A stretch of 43,142 bases of DNA from Spirochaetia bacterium (GCA_025997755.1 BNVA01000001.1:1-43142); one strand, 5' to 3'; shown: positions 16,538-25,549, counted from the first letter of the stretch. Notes: a model not told the origin generated them from the letters alone. Numbers and translations: made by a program.

Positions 16538-19500
16538 ATGCGTTTCAATGAGCATTCTTTGGAAACAGCCATCATGGAACTGTTTGAAGATGAAGGCTAT
16601 ATCCATGTATCGGGCGAAGACCTACACCGCGACAGAGCCGATGTTCTTATCGTTGACGACTTACGCTCGTTTCTTGAAGCAAAATATGCCAACGAGGGGA
16701 TAACCTTTAACGAAACCGAGCGCATCATTATCATGCTCAAAACTGCAAGAAGCTCCTCATTGTATGAATCAAACAAAAAGTTATTCAGGCAAATTGCGGA
16801 AGGTTTTACCGTTAAGCGGGATGAGACAAGTCAAAAAGATTTATTCATCAATCTGGTTGACTACGAAAAGCCGGAAAATAATATCATCAAAATAGTAAAT
16901 CAGGTTGAAATACAGGGTTATGAAAGGCGCATACCCGATGCCATCGTGTACATTAACGGACTTCCGCTGGTGGTAATGGAATTCAAAACAGCCGTTTCCG
17001 AAAACAAAACAATTCATGATGCATATATACAGCTTACAACCCGTTACCGGCGGGATATTCCCGAATTGTTTAAATACAACGCCTTAATCGTCATCAGCGA
17101 TGGGGTGAATAATAAATACGGTTCGTTCTTTGCTCCTTATGAATATTTTTACGCATGGCGCAAGATCGAAAGTAAAGACAAAGCGGTTGACGGGATCAGT
17201 TCATTATCCACAATGGTAAAAGGCTTGTTCAGAAAAGACCGCTTATTGAAAGTCATTAAAGACTATATCTATTTTCCGGATAATTCAGATACGGACCTTA
17301 AAGTAGTATGCCGTTACCCTCAGTTTTTTGCCGCCGATATGCTTTTCGATAATATCAAGAAAAAAATGCGGCCCAAGGGGAACGGAAAAGGCGGCACCTA
17401 TTTTGGCGCGACCGGCAGCGGCAAAAGTTACACCATGCTCTACCTCGCCCGCCTTTTAATGAAAAGCCCATGGTTTAACAGCCCGACAATTCTGCTCATC
17501 ACCGACCGCACCGATCTTGACGATCAGTTATCCGGCCAATTCGTTTCATCAAAAAAATTTATCGGCGACAACACCGTGGTCAGTATTGAATCCAGGGAAA
17601 AACTAAAAGAGGAATTGCAGGGGCGTACATCAGGCGGCGTGTATTTGACGACCATTCAGAAGTTTACCGAGGACACGCAGCTTCTTACCGATAGAACAAA
17701 TGTAATCTGTATTTCCGATGAAGCCCACCGCTCCCAGTCAAATCTTGAACAGAAAGTACGCATAACCGAAGCAGGGGTACAGCGTTCATGGGGTTTTGCC
17801 AAATACCTGCACGATTCGCTGCCAAACGCAACGTATGTCGGTTTTACCGGAACGCCCATAGATGCAACGGTAGATGTTTTTGGTGAAATTGTAGACAGCT
17901 ACACCATGTCCGAATCGGTCAAAGACGAAATAACCGTGAACCTTGTCTACGAAGGCAGGGCGGCAAAGGTAAATCTTGACCAGGATAAACTCAAAGAAAT
18001 AGACGCATATTACGAAAAATGTGCCGAAGAAGGCGCCAATGAAAATCAAATACAAGCAAGCCAAAAGGCTCAGGCAAATCTTGAAGTGATAATCGGAGAC
18101 GAAGACAGGCTTCGCTCAGTTGCGCGGGATTTTGTAAACCACTATGAAAGACGGGTGGAAGAAAATGCCACGGTAGAGGGAAAGGCAATGTTTGTGTGCA
18201 TGAGCCGTTCTGTCGCATGGAATCTGTATAAAATCATCATGGAAATCCGCCCGCAGTGGTTTGAAAAAGTCAAAATCGTAATGACCCGTACCGCCGATGA
18301 TGAAAAAGATTTATATGATCTGCTTGGAACCAACGATGACCGCAAGGAATTAGACCGGCAGTTCAAACAGCCCAAGTCAAATTTCAAAATCGCTATCGTT
18401 GTTGATATGTGGCTTACCGGCTTTGATGTTCCCTGTCTCGACACCATGTATATAGACAAGCCGGTACAGCGGCATAGCCTGATACAGACCATTTCCCGGG
18501 TGAACCGTGTCTACGAAGGCAAAGATAAGGGCTTAATCGTTGATTATATCGGTATCAAAAATAACATGAATCTCGCCCTTAAAAAATATACCAACTACGA
18601 AGAAAACGAATACGAAGGCACGGAGCAGGCTGTTAAAATCGTTAAAGATCAGCTCGAAATACTTGACGCAATGTTCCATGATTTTGACAATTCAAAATAT
18701 TTCGGGGGAACGCCCGGAGAACAACTGGATTGCCTTAACCACGCCGTAGAATACATTCAGCAAAATGAGGAAACAGAAAACCGCTTTATGGCTGCGGTAA
18801 AACGTTTGCAACAGGCTTTTGGTTTATGCACATCAAGCGAAGACATAAGTGCGGCGGAGAGGGATTACATTCACTTTTACGGCGCAATCCGCTCAATGTT
18901 GTTCAAACTTACCAAGGGCAGAGCTCCCGATGTTTTCCAGATGAACGACCATGTACGCAAATTGGTAGAAGAAGCAATTATTTCAGAAGGTGTTGAAATT
19001 TTATTCAATGTTGGCAAACATTTAGAGATCGACCTTTTCAGCGAGGAATACCTTGAAAAAATCGCAAAAATTCCCCTGCCGAATACCAGAATAAAACTCT
19101 TGCAGCAGTTATTGCAGCATGCCATCAATGAATTCAAAAAAGTAAACAAGATCAAAGCGGTTGAATTCGCCGAGAAACTAAAAAAAGTAGTTGAAAATTA
19201 CAACGATCGCCGCAACGAGAAAAAGTACGCCAGCGATGTCCTTGATGAAGTTGCAAACCAGCTTACGGAATTGTTAAAAAACCTGAAAACCGAAAAAGAT
19301 TCTTTTGGTACGATGGGCATAACATACGAAGAAAAAGCCTTTTACGATATTCTAAAAAATGTTGCGGAACAATTTAAGTTTCCCTTTCCCCATGAAAAAT
19401 TGATAGAACTATCCAGAGAGGTTAAAAAAATAGTTGACGACAAAACCCGCTATACAGACTGTTTTAAAAAAGAAGACATAAAAGCGGAATTACAGGTTGA

Positions 19501-19606
19501 CTTGATACTGGTGCTTGACCAATACGGCTATCCGCCGGAAACAAACGATTTGGTTTACAAACAGGTATTTGAACAGGCGGAAAATTTTAAAAAATATTGT
19601 GAATAG
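16538..19606 (+). CDS. hsdR: Type I restriction endonuclease HsdR
   Basis: 1022 aa motor/nuclease subunit. The N-terminal PD-(D/E)xK nuclease has PDAIVYINGLPLVVMEFKT (Asp134, Glu148, Lys150). The superfamily 2 helicase has Walker A GATGSGKS (290-297), DEAH in ISDEAHRSQ, GFTGTPID, and helicase C-terminal motifs including MWLTGFDVP and QTISRVNRVY. A C-terminal helical domain binds the methylase core. It cuts unmethylated DNA after translocation. The ATG at 16538 (MRFNEHSLE) is preferred because AAGGTGG lies just upstream; an ATG at 16514 would overlap the ATPase gene. It is the last gene of the hsd operon. Confidence 0.95.
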   Translation: MRFNEHSLETAIMELFEDEGYIHVSGEDLHRDRADVLIVDDLRSFLEAKYANEGITFNETERIIIMLKTARSSSLYESNKKLFRQIAEGFTVKRDETSQKDLFINLVDYEKPENNIIKIVNQVEIQGYERRIPDAIVYINGLPLVVMEFKTAVSENKTIHDAYIQLTTRYRRDIPELFKYNALIVISDGVNNKYGSFFAPYEYFYAWRKIESKDKAVDGISSLSTMVKGLFRKDRLLKVIKDYIYFPDNSDTDLKVVCRYPQFFAADMLFDNIKKKMRPKGNGKGGTYFGATGSGKSYTMLYLARLLMKSPWFNSPTILLITDRTDLDDQLSGQFVSSKKFIGDNTVVSIESREKLKEELQGRTSGGVYLTTIQKFTEDTQLLTDRTNVICISDEAHRSQSNLEQKVRITEAGVQRSWGFAKYLHDSLPNATYVGFTGTPIDATVDVFGEIVDSYTMSESVKDEITVNLVYEGRAAKVNLDQDKLKEIDAYYEKCAEEGANENQIQASQKAQANLEVIIGDEDRLRSVARDFVNHYERRVEENATVEGKAMFVCMSRSVAWNLYKIIMEIRPQWFEKVKIVMTRTADDEKDLYDLLGTNDDRKELDRQFKQPKSNFKIAIVVDMWLTGFDVPCLDTMYIDKPVQRHSLIQTISRVNRVYEGKDKGLIVDYIGIKNNMNLALKKYTNYEENEYEGTEQAVKIVKDQLEILDAMFHDFDNSKYFGGTPGEQLDCLNHAVEYIQQNEETENRFMAAVKRLQQAFGLCTSSEDISAAERDYIHFYGAIRSMLFKLTKGRAPDVFQMNDHVRKLVEEAIISEGVEILFNVGKHLEIDLFSEEYLEKIAKIPLPNTRIKLLQQLLQHAINEFKKVNKIKAVEFAEKLKKVVENYNDRRNEKKYASDVLDEVANQLTELLKNLKTEKDSFGTMGITYEEKAFYDILKNVAEQFKFPFPHEKLIELSREVKKIVDDKTRYTDCFKKEDIKAELQVDLILVLDQYGYPPETNDLVYKQVFEQAENFKKYCE

Positions 19607-19607
19607 A

Positions 19608-19691
19608 ATGAAAGGAGACATTCCCCCCTATATTTCAAAGCTTGCCCTTACCCCTGCGAGGATAACTATCTGCAATGTCCCCAAAGTGTAA
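19608..19691 (+). CDS. Small ORF after hsdR, 27 codons, unknown
   Basis: Starts one base after the hsdR stop and reads MKGDIPPYISKL... to CNVPKV. The stop TAA lies inside the right 18-bp direct repeat. I do not recognise it. It may be a remnant of a larger gene cut when the element inserted, or simply chance; there is no good ribosome binding site. Confidence 0.25.
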   Translation: MKGDIPPYISKLALTPARITICNVPKV

Positions 19692-19703
19692 AATCGAATG
19701 AAA
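19686..19703. repeat. 18-bp direct repeat, right copy flanking the type I locus
   Basis: Perfect copy of 10112-10129 (GTGTAAAATCGAATGAAA). Weaker similarity continues to the right (AGCGGAT here, CGCTGAT at the left). Together the copies enclose 9.6 kb containing only the type I genes and the recombinase. Confidence 0.7.
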
Positions 19704-19831
19704 ACAGCGGATTAATCTGCCGGACTGGAACAGCTTGACGAGGTGACCGGATACTTAAACAGAAAAAACTAAAACTGCCGAGGCTGCGGGAATAGCGGCG
19801 GGGAAGGTTTTGCTTACATTTCGCAGGTTGA
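19704..19831. other. Non-coding or degenerate sequence
   Basis: No open frame of note. It has the codon texture of decayed coding sequence and leads into the exporter remnant, so it is probably part of the same broken gene region. Confidence 0.35.
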
Positions 19832-20314
19832 TCATATGAAATACCGGCTGTACCGGCGCGTTACGGAAAAGAAACGCTGGAGGAACTGCAGCAGCTTATT
19901 TCAAATTATCTCATACTGCTTGCGGGAAATGCGGAGAACAGCTTTTCTAATGATCCCCTTGAACCCACCGCCATAGAAACAATAGTGTTGGTGAACAGCC
20001 AGTGGCAGGCGGACGCACAGAACGTTACCCGCGCAATCAACGATTACGCGGCTGCACATTTTCCTGAAAACGTGCGCGTACTTGTCGGAGGCGGTGCGGC
20101 TCAGGAAGGGGCGCTTGTCCGTCTGGTCGTGCAGTCCCAAACGGTCTCAATTTTTGTCTCGGTGCTTATGGTGCTGTTAATCGTTGCGTTTTCCTACAAG
20201 TCCCTTGCCGCGGGTATTATCGCCGCCTTACCTCTGACCATCGCCATTATGTGCAATTTCGGCATCATGGGCTTCTTAGGTATCACCCTAAATGTATCAA
20301 CCGCAAAAATGGTA
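19832..20314 (+). pseudogene. Remnant of an RND/MMPL-type exporter
   Basis: An open stretch reads SYEIPAVPARYGKETLEEL, then NDPLEPTAIETIVLVNS, QWQADAQNVTRAINDY and VRVLVGGGAAQEG. A membrane helix (VSIFVSVLMVLLIVAFSYKSL) follows, then a second ending GFLGITLNVSTAK. This is the periplasmic-loop to membrane transition of RND-superfamily exporters. Full proteins exceed 700 residues; here both ends are missing, and the sequence breaks off where the conserved GIGIDYTIH segment should come. A GTG at 19985 is not a credible start. Confidence 0.65.
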
Positions 20315-20371
20315 GTCCGCGCATCTTGCCGGTCTCCCCGCCCCGTGCCGTTACCATCAAAATTGGCACAT

Positions 20372-20659
20372 TTATTTATTTTGTATTGCGCGGCATATTG
20401 TATAGCTGTCAATGCCGGGCAGCATTAGATCAAGCAGTAAAAGGTCGAAATCACTGGTCAGGGCGCGTTCTCCGCCTTTTACACCGTCGCTTTCCAACTG
20501 GTCGGCGCGGTAAAAAATATCAAATAATTTTTCAAGGTTTTCGGGTCGGACGCCGGAGTCGTCGTCGGCAAGGCTTATTTCCATGTTTTTAGTGTCGCCT
20601 CTATTTTCAGTTTTGATACAATTAATGGTTATATGTCCAATTTCTTTTACGCGGGACAT
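20372..20659 (-). pseudogene. Fused remnant of a two-component system
   Basis: The first part is the ATPase-domain G1/F-box region of a histidine kinase (ADDDSGVRPENLEKLFDIFYRAD). It runs straight into the middle of a receiver domain (DFDLLLLDLMLPGIDSYTICRAI). The kinase G2 box and the receiver N-terminus are absent at the junction (near DGVKGGERALT), so an internal deletion fused two neighbouring genes. The receiver also lacks its C-terminal lysine half. Not expected to be functional. Confidence 0.65.
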
Positions 20660-20723
20660 GTGACTTTTTTAAAAAATTCATCTATCGTAAAATATCATTA
20701 TAACATAACACATTATAAACCAC

Positions 20724-20821
20724 CTCGCCCCAGAGGGGCGAGATATTATGTAGTGTTACTTTATTCGACGTGGTTTCCTCTGAGAGGAAGTTATTCGCTG
20801 TAGGATAAACCCCACAGCGAA
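20724..20821 (+). promoter_or_regulatory. Three successive hairpins in the 5'-nucleotidase leader
   Basis: CTCGCCCC-AGA-GGGGCGAG at 20724-20742, TTCCTC-TGA-GAGGAA at 20775-20789, and TTCGCTGT with ACAGCGAA at 20794-20801 and 20814-20821. They precede a run of A, GGAGG and the ATG at 20850. None is followed by a U-run in the sense direction. A leader-RNA structure is possible; function is unknown. Confidence 0.45.
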
Positions 20822-20849
20822 AAAAAAAACAATTTTTTGGAGGTATTTT

Positions 20850-22445
20850 ATGAAAAAGCGGTTTAAACATCTTTTTTTAACGGCTCTTTTTGTATTTGTT
20901 GCTTTGGGAAGCGTATATGCGGAGGGAAATAGAGACACGCCTGCTCTGCCGGTTGTACAGGAGCTTGTGATACTACACACCAACGACCACCACGGAACGA
21001 CGGTTTCCAAAGACGGTAAAATGGGACTTGCTGAACGCGCCGCTTTTGTGAAACAAGTCAGAAACATTTACAACAATGTCCTGATTCTTGATGCGGGTGA
21101 CATTAATACAGGAACTGCGTTGTCAAATATGTACGACGCCGAGCCGGACATCAAAGCTTACGATTTGATAGGCTATAAGGCTGTTGCCATCGGTAACCAC
21201 GAGTTCGACAAGCCTTTCTCCACACTGGAAAAACAGATTGCCAAATCGAAGTTTGACTTTGTTTCCGCCAATATAACCCGTCCTAATGGAAGCTATCTTG
21301 AAAAACCGTATATCATTCAGGATTACGATGGATTCCGTGTAGCCGTTATAGGACTTACAACACTCCGCAGTAAAGTTACTGCGCGTCCCGATGCGAGTTT
21401 AAAGTTCATCCCGGAAATTGATGCGGCAAAAGCTATGGTTAAAAGAGTGCGCGAAACGGAAAAAGCCGACATAGTTATTATTGTGGGTCACGTAGGAGAT
21501 GTGCTTGAAACGGAAGACCAGACTACATCAAAAATGGTGGTGGAAGCGCTCGCGGACGCCGGTCTCAAAATCGATCTTTTTATTGATGGCCACAGCCACA
21601 GCGCTTTGAGTGCGCCCATCGTTGTTGCGAACACTCCGATTGTTTCCTCGCATGAGTGGGGCAAGTTTATGGGGGAAGCAGTCCTAAAAATTAAAGATAA
21701 AAAAGTGATTGACTTTTTCTGGAAACCGGTAGAAATCACCAGTGCAAAGTTCCCGCCGGATCCAGCCGTGCTTACCTTACTTAAACCCTATATCGACGGA
21801 GCGCAAGCGAGCCTCAAAGAAATAGTTATGAAAACTTCTGCGGTATTCCCGTTCAATCAGGGGTCTATAACGCGCATCCCGCGTTACCGGGAAACCGCTT
21901 CCGGTAACCTTACCAGCGATTCTTATACATGGTTCATACGCGAGAAGCTTGGCGTAGCAGTTGATTTTGCGATTACAAATGGCGGAGGAATACGCGCGGC
22001 GCTTCCGGAAGGCAACGTAACCCGCGAAGCAATAAAAACGATGCTGCCCTTTGATAACTGGGTGTTTTTCGTGCGTCTGCCGGGAAGCAAGGTAAAAGAA
22101 ATGTTCGATCATGCCGCCTCTCAAAATCAGGGCTCGGGCGGATTCCCGCAGATTTCCCGCGAAGTAAAACTTGAGCTCACTTATGACGCCGATGGCACAC
22201 ACGGCAAAGTTACAAGCCTTACAATAAATGGCGCACCCATCGACGATAACAAAATCTACGCGGTAGCCACGAACGACTTTATGGCAGGCGGCGGCGACGG
22301 ATACACCTCAATGAAAACGACCGAAACATTCAATACATCAATGTGGCTTGCCGACGTAGTGGTCGAATACGCAAAAACCCTTCCGCAGCCTGTTAAACCC
22401 ACGACCGACGGACGCCTTACAGTGATTGGCGGCGTTAGCCCGTAA
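20850..22445 (+). CDS. Secreted 5'-nucleotidase/UshA-like metallophosphatase
   Basis: 531 aa. The signal peptide probably ends at SVYA, near residue 24. The N-terminal calcineurin-like phosphatase domain has all metal motifs: HTNDHHG, LDAGD, GNHEFD and DGHSH. The C-terminal 5'-nucleotidase domain follows (residues 320-520; ITNGGGIRAALPEG, LPFDNWV, NDFMAGGGDGY). It would release phosphate and nucleosides from nucleotides outside the cytoplasm, which fits the nearby pst operon, although the two are on opposite strands and separated by the type I locus. GGAGG stands 8 nt before ATG. Confidence 0.92.
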   Translation: MKKRFKHLFLTALFVFVALGSVYAEGNRDTPALPVVQELVILHTNDHHGTTVSKDGKMGLAERAAFVKQVRNIYNNVLILDAGDINTGTALSNMYDAEPDIKAYDLIGYKAVAIGNHEFDKPFSTLEKQIAKSKFDFVSANITRPNGSYLEKPYIIQDYDGFRVAVIGLTTLRSKVTARPDASLKFIPEIDAAKAMVKRVRETEKADIVIIVGHVGDVLETEDQTTSKMVVEALADAGLKIDLFIDGHSHSALSAPIVVANTPIVSSHEWGKFMGEAVLKIKDKKVIDFFWKPVEITSAKFPPDPAVLTLLKPYIDGAQASLKEIVMKTSAVFPFNQGSITRIPRYRETASGNLTSDSYTWFIREKLGVAVDFAITNGGGIRAALPEGNVTREAIKTMLPFDNWVFFVRLPGSKVKEMFDHAASQNQGSGGFPQISREVKLELTYDADGTHGKVTSLTINGAPIDDNKIYAVATNDFMAGGGDGYTSMKTTETFNTSMWLADVVVEYAKTLPQPVKPTTDGRLTVIGGVSP

Positions 22446-22470
22446 CCAGAAAAACAGCATTTTAAATGGG

Positions 22471-22890
22471 TCATGTGGTCTCCTCTTTTGCCGCATTGGG
22501 ATAACTTTGATAAATCTTGCCATTGATTTCTTTACCATTAGCGTGTTTATTGCGTTTTTTACCATCACTACCCCATGTTCCCCATTGCTTAAAGAAAAAA
22601 GCAACATTCTGTGCTTCGCGTTTAGTAAGTATCTGATAATGGTGTTGAGGCGTTTCTATAATAGTTTTAAATATCTTATCAAGAAAATAAAATGTCATAT
22701 TTTCATGAAATAAATCACTCATTGAGTTTACAAAAAAAGTGGTCGGTCTTTTTATTAAACATGGCTGTTCCAACCGTTCTGGTAAAATGCAAAACTCAAA
22801 ACCGTTTTCATAACCGTGCACACCCATTGCTTGAAGCCGCCGCGCCATAACTTCCGCATAACAATTTTTACAACCTGCACTAACTTTTGG
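22471..22890 (-). pseudogene. Truncated Gp37/Gp68-family (three-Cys, DUF5131) protein
   Basis: The segment PKVSAGCKNCYAEVMARRLQ matches the SxGCxxCYA core of phage Gp37/Gp68 proteins, and FFVNSMSDLFHE and YQILTKR are also family motifs. The N-terminus, including the first Cys, is missing. The stretch between ILTKR and VAFFFKQWGTWG is shortened, so the protein is about 140 aa instead of about 240. The family partners with TcmP, and a TcmP remnant lies immediately upstream. Not expected to be functional. Confidence 0.7.
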
Positions 22891-23069
22891 TAATAGTCTG
22901 CAATAAGTCGATGACATTGCTTAAAGTCGTTCTCTGTAAAATCTATTTTGTCAGTATCAAAATAATTTTTTGTTGTCGGATATTCTTTAAATCTACTTAC
23001 AAATGAAGATGAGATAAAGAAAATAAAATCTGTTTTTGGTGAATTGATTAATTTCAGAAAAATATTTTC
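22876..23069 (-). pseudogene. Remnant of a TcmP (three-Cys-motif partner) gene
   Basis: Read on the minus strand from about 23069: NIFLKLINSPKTDFIFFIS, SSFVSRFKEYPTTKNYF, IDFTENDFKQCHRLIADYY. This resembles the middle of three-Cys-motif partner proteins, which pair with Gp37/Gp68. The N-terminal part is absent: the frame is met within 25 bases of the methylase B stop, where an ATG (23083) is out of frame and stops after five codons. It runs into the Gp37 remnant in another frame. The assignment rests on remembered family features. Confidence 0.5.
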
Positions 23070-23091
23070 ATCTTGGTTTTAACATTCCTCC

Positions 23092-25491
23092 CTACTCCTT
23101 TAAAAACCCATACTCATACACTGCAGGCTGTATCTTCACCGTGAGCGTTTTAAGTGCGGTGCGCAAGTCGGCAAGAAGCGCATTATAGGTTTCGTCTGTT
23201 GACTTGGCATTCATCGTACCGCTTTCTTTGCGCCCCTGAAAGTATTCCCGAATGTCGTAATACGAGCTATTTACCGAAACGGTTTTGTTGTTCTGCGATT
23301 TTATGCTGGCGTGATAGTATTTCCAAAGTTCTTTTCCCGCATCCAGCACGGCGGCGGCTTCTTCGCTCAGCGTGCGTCCTTTAAGAAAACCGCTCATAAA
23401 GTTTGATTCAAACTTTTCCCGTGCGCCTACTTCTTTTTCGGTGAAGGGTATCCAGTGATTAACGCCATCGCGGGAAGAAATACGGTTTTGTCCATGAAAC
23501 AGCGTGAATATGAGACAATCGTTTTGAAACTCAGTATCAGTTTTGTAACTATCATTATTTGGGAAATAAAATTGATCGCGGTCATTGAGCCATGTTGGTT
23601 CAATACAAAGACGGACGGCAAAATAGATGCAACCTTCAAGTAAATTATTTGCATTAAAATAAAAATAATTGAAATGTCGTGTTCCTTCTGTTACTGTAAT
23701 ATATGGTTGATTTATTTTCAAAAAATCAGCGCCTGAATTTCCCACAAACCCCATAGCTTTGGTTTTTTTATCATCAAACTGTTTTATCCATTGGTTTATA
23801 GAAGGTGGTGCACCGTCCCAAAACTTTTTTGTTCCGCCTTCCTCTACTACATCAAGTTCAACGCAATGAGTAAAAGGCTTCCTGTTCAAGTCCCAGATGG
23901 TAAACGCAATCGGGAATTTACCTGAAACATTATCAAAAGTGTCGGCGTGAACGATAAAACCACCTTGAAATTCTGCCTTAAAAAATTCCCTGAATTTGAT
24001 AAAGTTCTGCCCGTTAATAAATTTCACTTTTGAAAACAGAGCCAAATTACAGTTCGATATTTCGACATAGATACGAGCCATAAAATGTGCGAATATTTCA
24101 TTCGTAGCTTTCCCGATAGATGCTTGATATTTGATGCTCGTTTTGTGTACAGTTGCAACTCCGGATTTCGCGTGTCCTGTCCCAATTGTTTCTGTAGTTG
24201 TAGAAGCCTCTGCATACGGCGGATTGATATAACAAATCAACTTCTTGCGCTTTTCCGGGTCGCCTATAATCTTTTTCAATTCTTCCGGCAGTTTGTCAAA
24301 ACTGTCATTCAAAAAATCAAACTGAAAAACGTGTCCGCTTAACAGGTTCAGGTTTTCGTCAATGTCGATAAGGCTTTGCATGGTTTCCACATTCCCCTGT
24401 TCAACATCGCTTGCCCACACGTTATATTCATTCGTCAACCCTGCAAGCAAGTTTCCCGTCCCCGCCGCGCAATCCCACACATAGTATTCGTCCTGCCAAT
24501 TTTCCCCAAACACTTTGGCGAGATATTCCTTTGACTTATCCGCCCAGATTTTCGGCGTAAAGAACGATCCTTTTACTTCGCGGATATTCGCGGGAACTAA
24601 AAGATCCCGCCTGTCGATAATGTGCTGTTGATATTCTTCCGCGGGCGGACGCTCATACCGATTCCAGAAACGGCTATAAGCCGCGCCGCCGTCGGTAAAA
24701 TCTATCTTGTTCTCAAACCAATCGCCCTCGATATTTTCACGCAGTTTATACTTGTCATTTTCGATAACAATCTTTAATTTCTCCGTGATACTATTGCCAT
24801 CAGAAGACATTATATCGGCGCGGTAAAAATCGCCGTCAAGTATGCCGTTTTTTACAAACCTTGCCCATCGCTCTTTTGACAAATTTATAAACGGCTTTAC
24901 TTCTTTTATCCATTTTATAAAAATCTGCACAAAATTATCTTTTGTGATAGGGCTTTTGATTGAAGTCGATGCACCCGCTACAAAATGCGTTTTGATAAAC
25001 TCTATTATTTCCCTGTCATCGCCGCCAAAGTTATATACCGCAATTTTCGCGCCAATCAGTTTTGTTACTTTTTCCCGCGCCTTTTGAAAATCCGCGGTTT
25101 CATGATTGCTCGGCGTCGTATTCCAGTTAAAATCGGTTTCGTTAAAAATCGGCAGCATATCGTGAAACGACACAAAGGCAATCCGCGCCTCGTCGAAAAC
25201 ACCGAGCCATGGCGGTGCTAGATATTCGCCCTTCTCATAAGTTTTTTTACAGGTGAGAATGAGCTGGGTAAACATATCAAAAACATCGTGGGCACCTTTT
25301 TTTGCTTCCGCCCACAAGTAATGTTTTGAACTGCCTACCCCATCGCTAAAAAGGTCTGTGCGCGTTTTTTTGTCGGTGATTACTAAGTCTATATTGTCGA
25401 TATTCGGTTCATAACCGTATTTAGGGAAGTAGTCTTTATAAACAAAACCTTTTAGCGTTTCTTCTTTCTGTATACCGCTATATGTTGGCAT
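23092..25491 (-). CDS. Type IIG-like N6-adenine DNA methyltransferase/nuclease, copy B
   Basis: 799 aa paralogue of the 3690-6092 gene with the same architecture: N-terminal AEAKK nuclease-like motif, motif I DCAAGTGNL and catalytic NPPY. Most of the protein is near-identical. Clear divergence occurs after NPPY (ASTTTETIGTGHAKSG against ATSATTVTGTGKNKAE) and near residues 575-615 (GTRHFNYFYFNA against GTRHANHFAFTA), which may alter DNA recognition. Homology to copy A starts at GGGCAAAATG and ends about the stop. Unlike copy A, it has its own promoter (25521-25549), and its downstream partner is decayed. It is probably an orphan restriction-modification enzyme. Confidence 0.85.
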   Translation of the reverse strand: MPTYSGIQKEETLKGFVYKDYFPKYGYEPNIDNIDLVITDKKTRTDLFSDGVGSSKHYLWAEAKKGAHDVFDMFTQLILTCKKTYEKGEYLAPPWLGVFDEARIAFVSFHDMLPIFNETDFNWNTTPSNHETADFQKAREKVTKLIGAKIAVYNFGGDDREIIEFIKTHFVAGASTSIKSPITKDNFVQIFIKWIKEVKPFINLSKERWARFVKNGILDGDFYRADIMSSDGNSITEKLKIVIENDKYKLRENIEGDWFENKIDFTDGGAAYSRFWNRYERPPAEEYQQHIIDRRDLLVPANIREVKGSFFTPKIWADKSKEYLAKVFGENWQDEYYVWDCAAGTGNLLAGLTNEYNVWASDVEQGNVETMQSLIDIDENLNLLSGHVFQFDFLNDSFDKLPEELKKIIGDPEKRKKLICYINPPYAEASTTTETIGTGHAKSGVATVHKTSIKYQASIGKATNEIFAHFMARIYVEISNCNLALFSKVKFINGQNFIKFREFFKAEFQGGFIVHADTFDNVSGKFPIAFTIWDLNRKPFTHCVELDVVEEGGTKKFWDGAPPSINQWIKQFDDKKTKAMGFVGNSGADFLKINQPYITVTEGTRHFNYFYFNANNLLEGCIYFAVRLCIEPTWLNDRDQFYFPNNDSYKTDTEFQNDCLIFTLFHGQNRISSRDGVNHWIPFTEKEVGAREKFESNFMSGFLKGRTLSEEAAAVLDAGKELWKYYHASIKSQNNKTVSVNSSYYDIREYFQGRKESGTMNAKSTDETYNALLADLRTALKTLTVKIQPAVYEYGFLKE

Positions 25492-25520
25492 TTTGCCCCT
25501 CTCCCAAACGTTATGTATTG

Positions 25521-25549
25521 ATTTTACTATAAAATTGTCTGTTTTTCAA
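25521..25549 (-). promoter_or_regulatory. Predicted sigma-70 promoter of methylase copy B
   Basis: On the minus strand, TTGAAA (25549-25544), a 17-bp spacer and TAAAAT (25526-25521). The start codon lies 29 bases beyond, preceded by GAGAGGGG. Confidence 0.6.

Noticed and set aside
19613..19660. Similarity of ATTCCCCCCTA and TTACCCCT to the minus strand near 2740-2780
   Set aside because: Only two short matches with different spacing; not enough to call a repeat family.
19985..20428. Exporter frame from GTG 19985 as a small intact gene
   Set aside because: Homology-like sequence continues upstream of the GTG and breaks off downstream in mid-domain, so it is a remnant.
22881..22917. Reading 22471-22917 as an intact 148-residue gene
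   Set aside because: Its first codons lie in TcmP remnant sequence read in another frame, and the Gp37/Gp68 family N-terminus and first Cys are absent.
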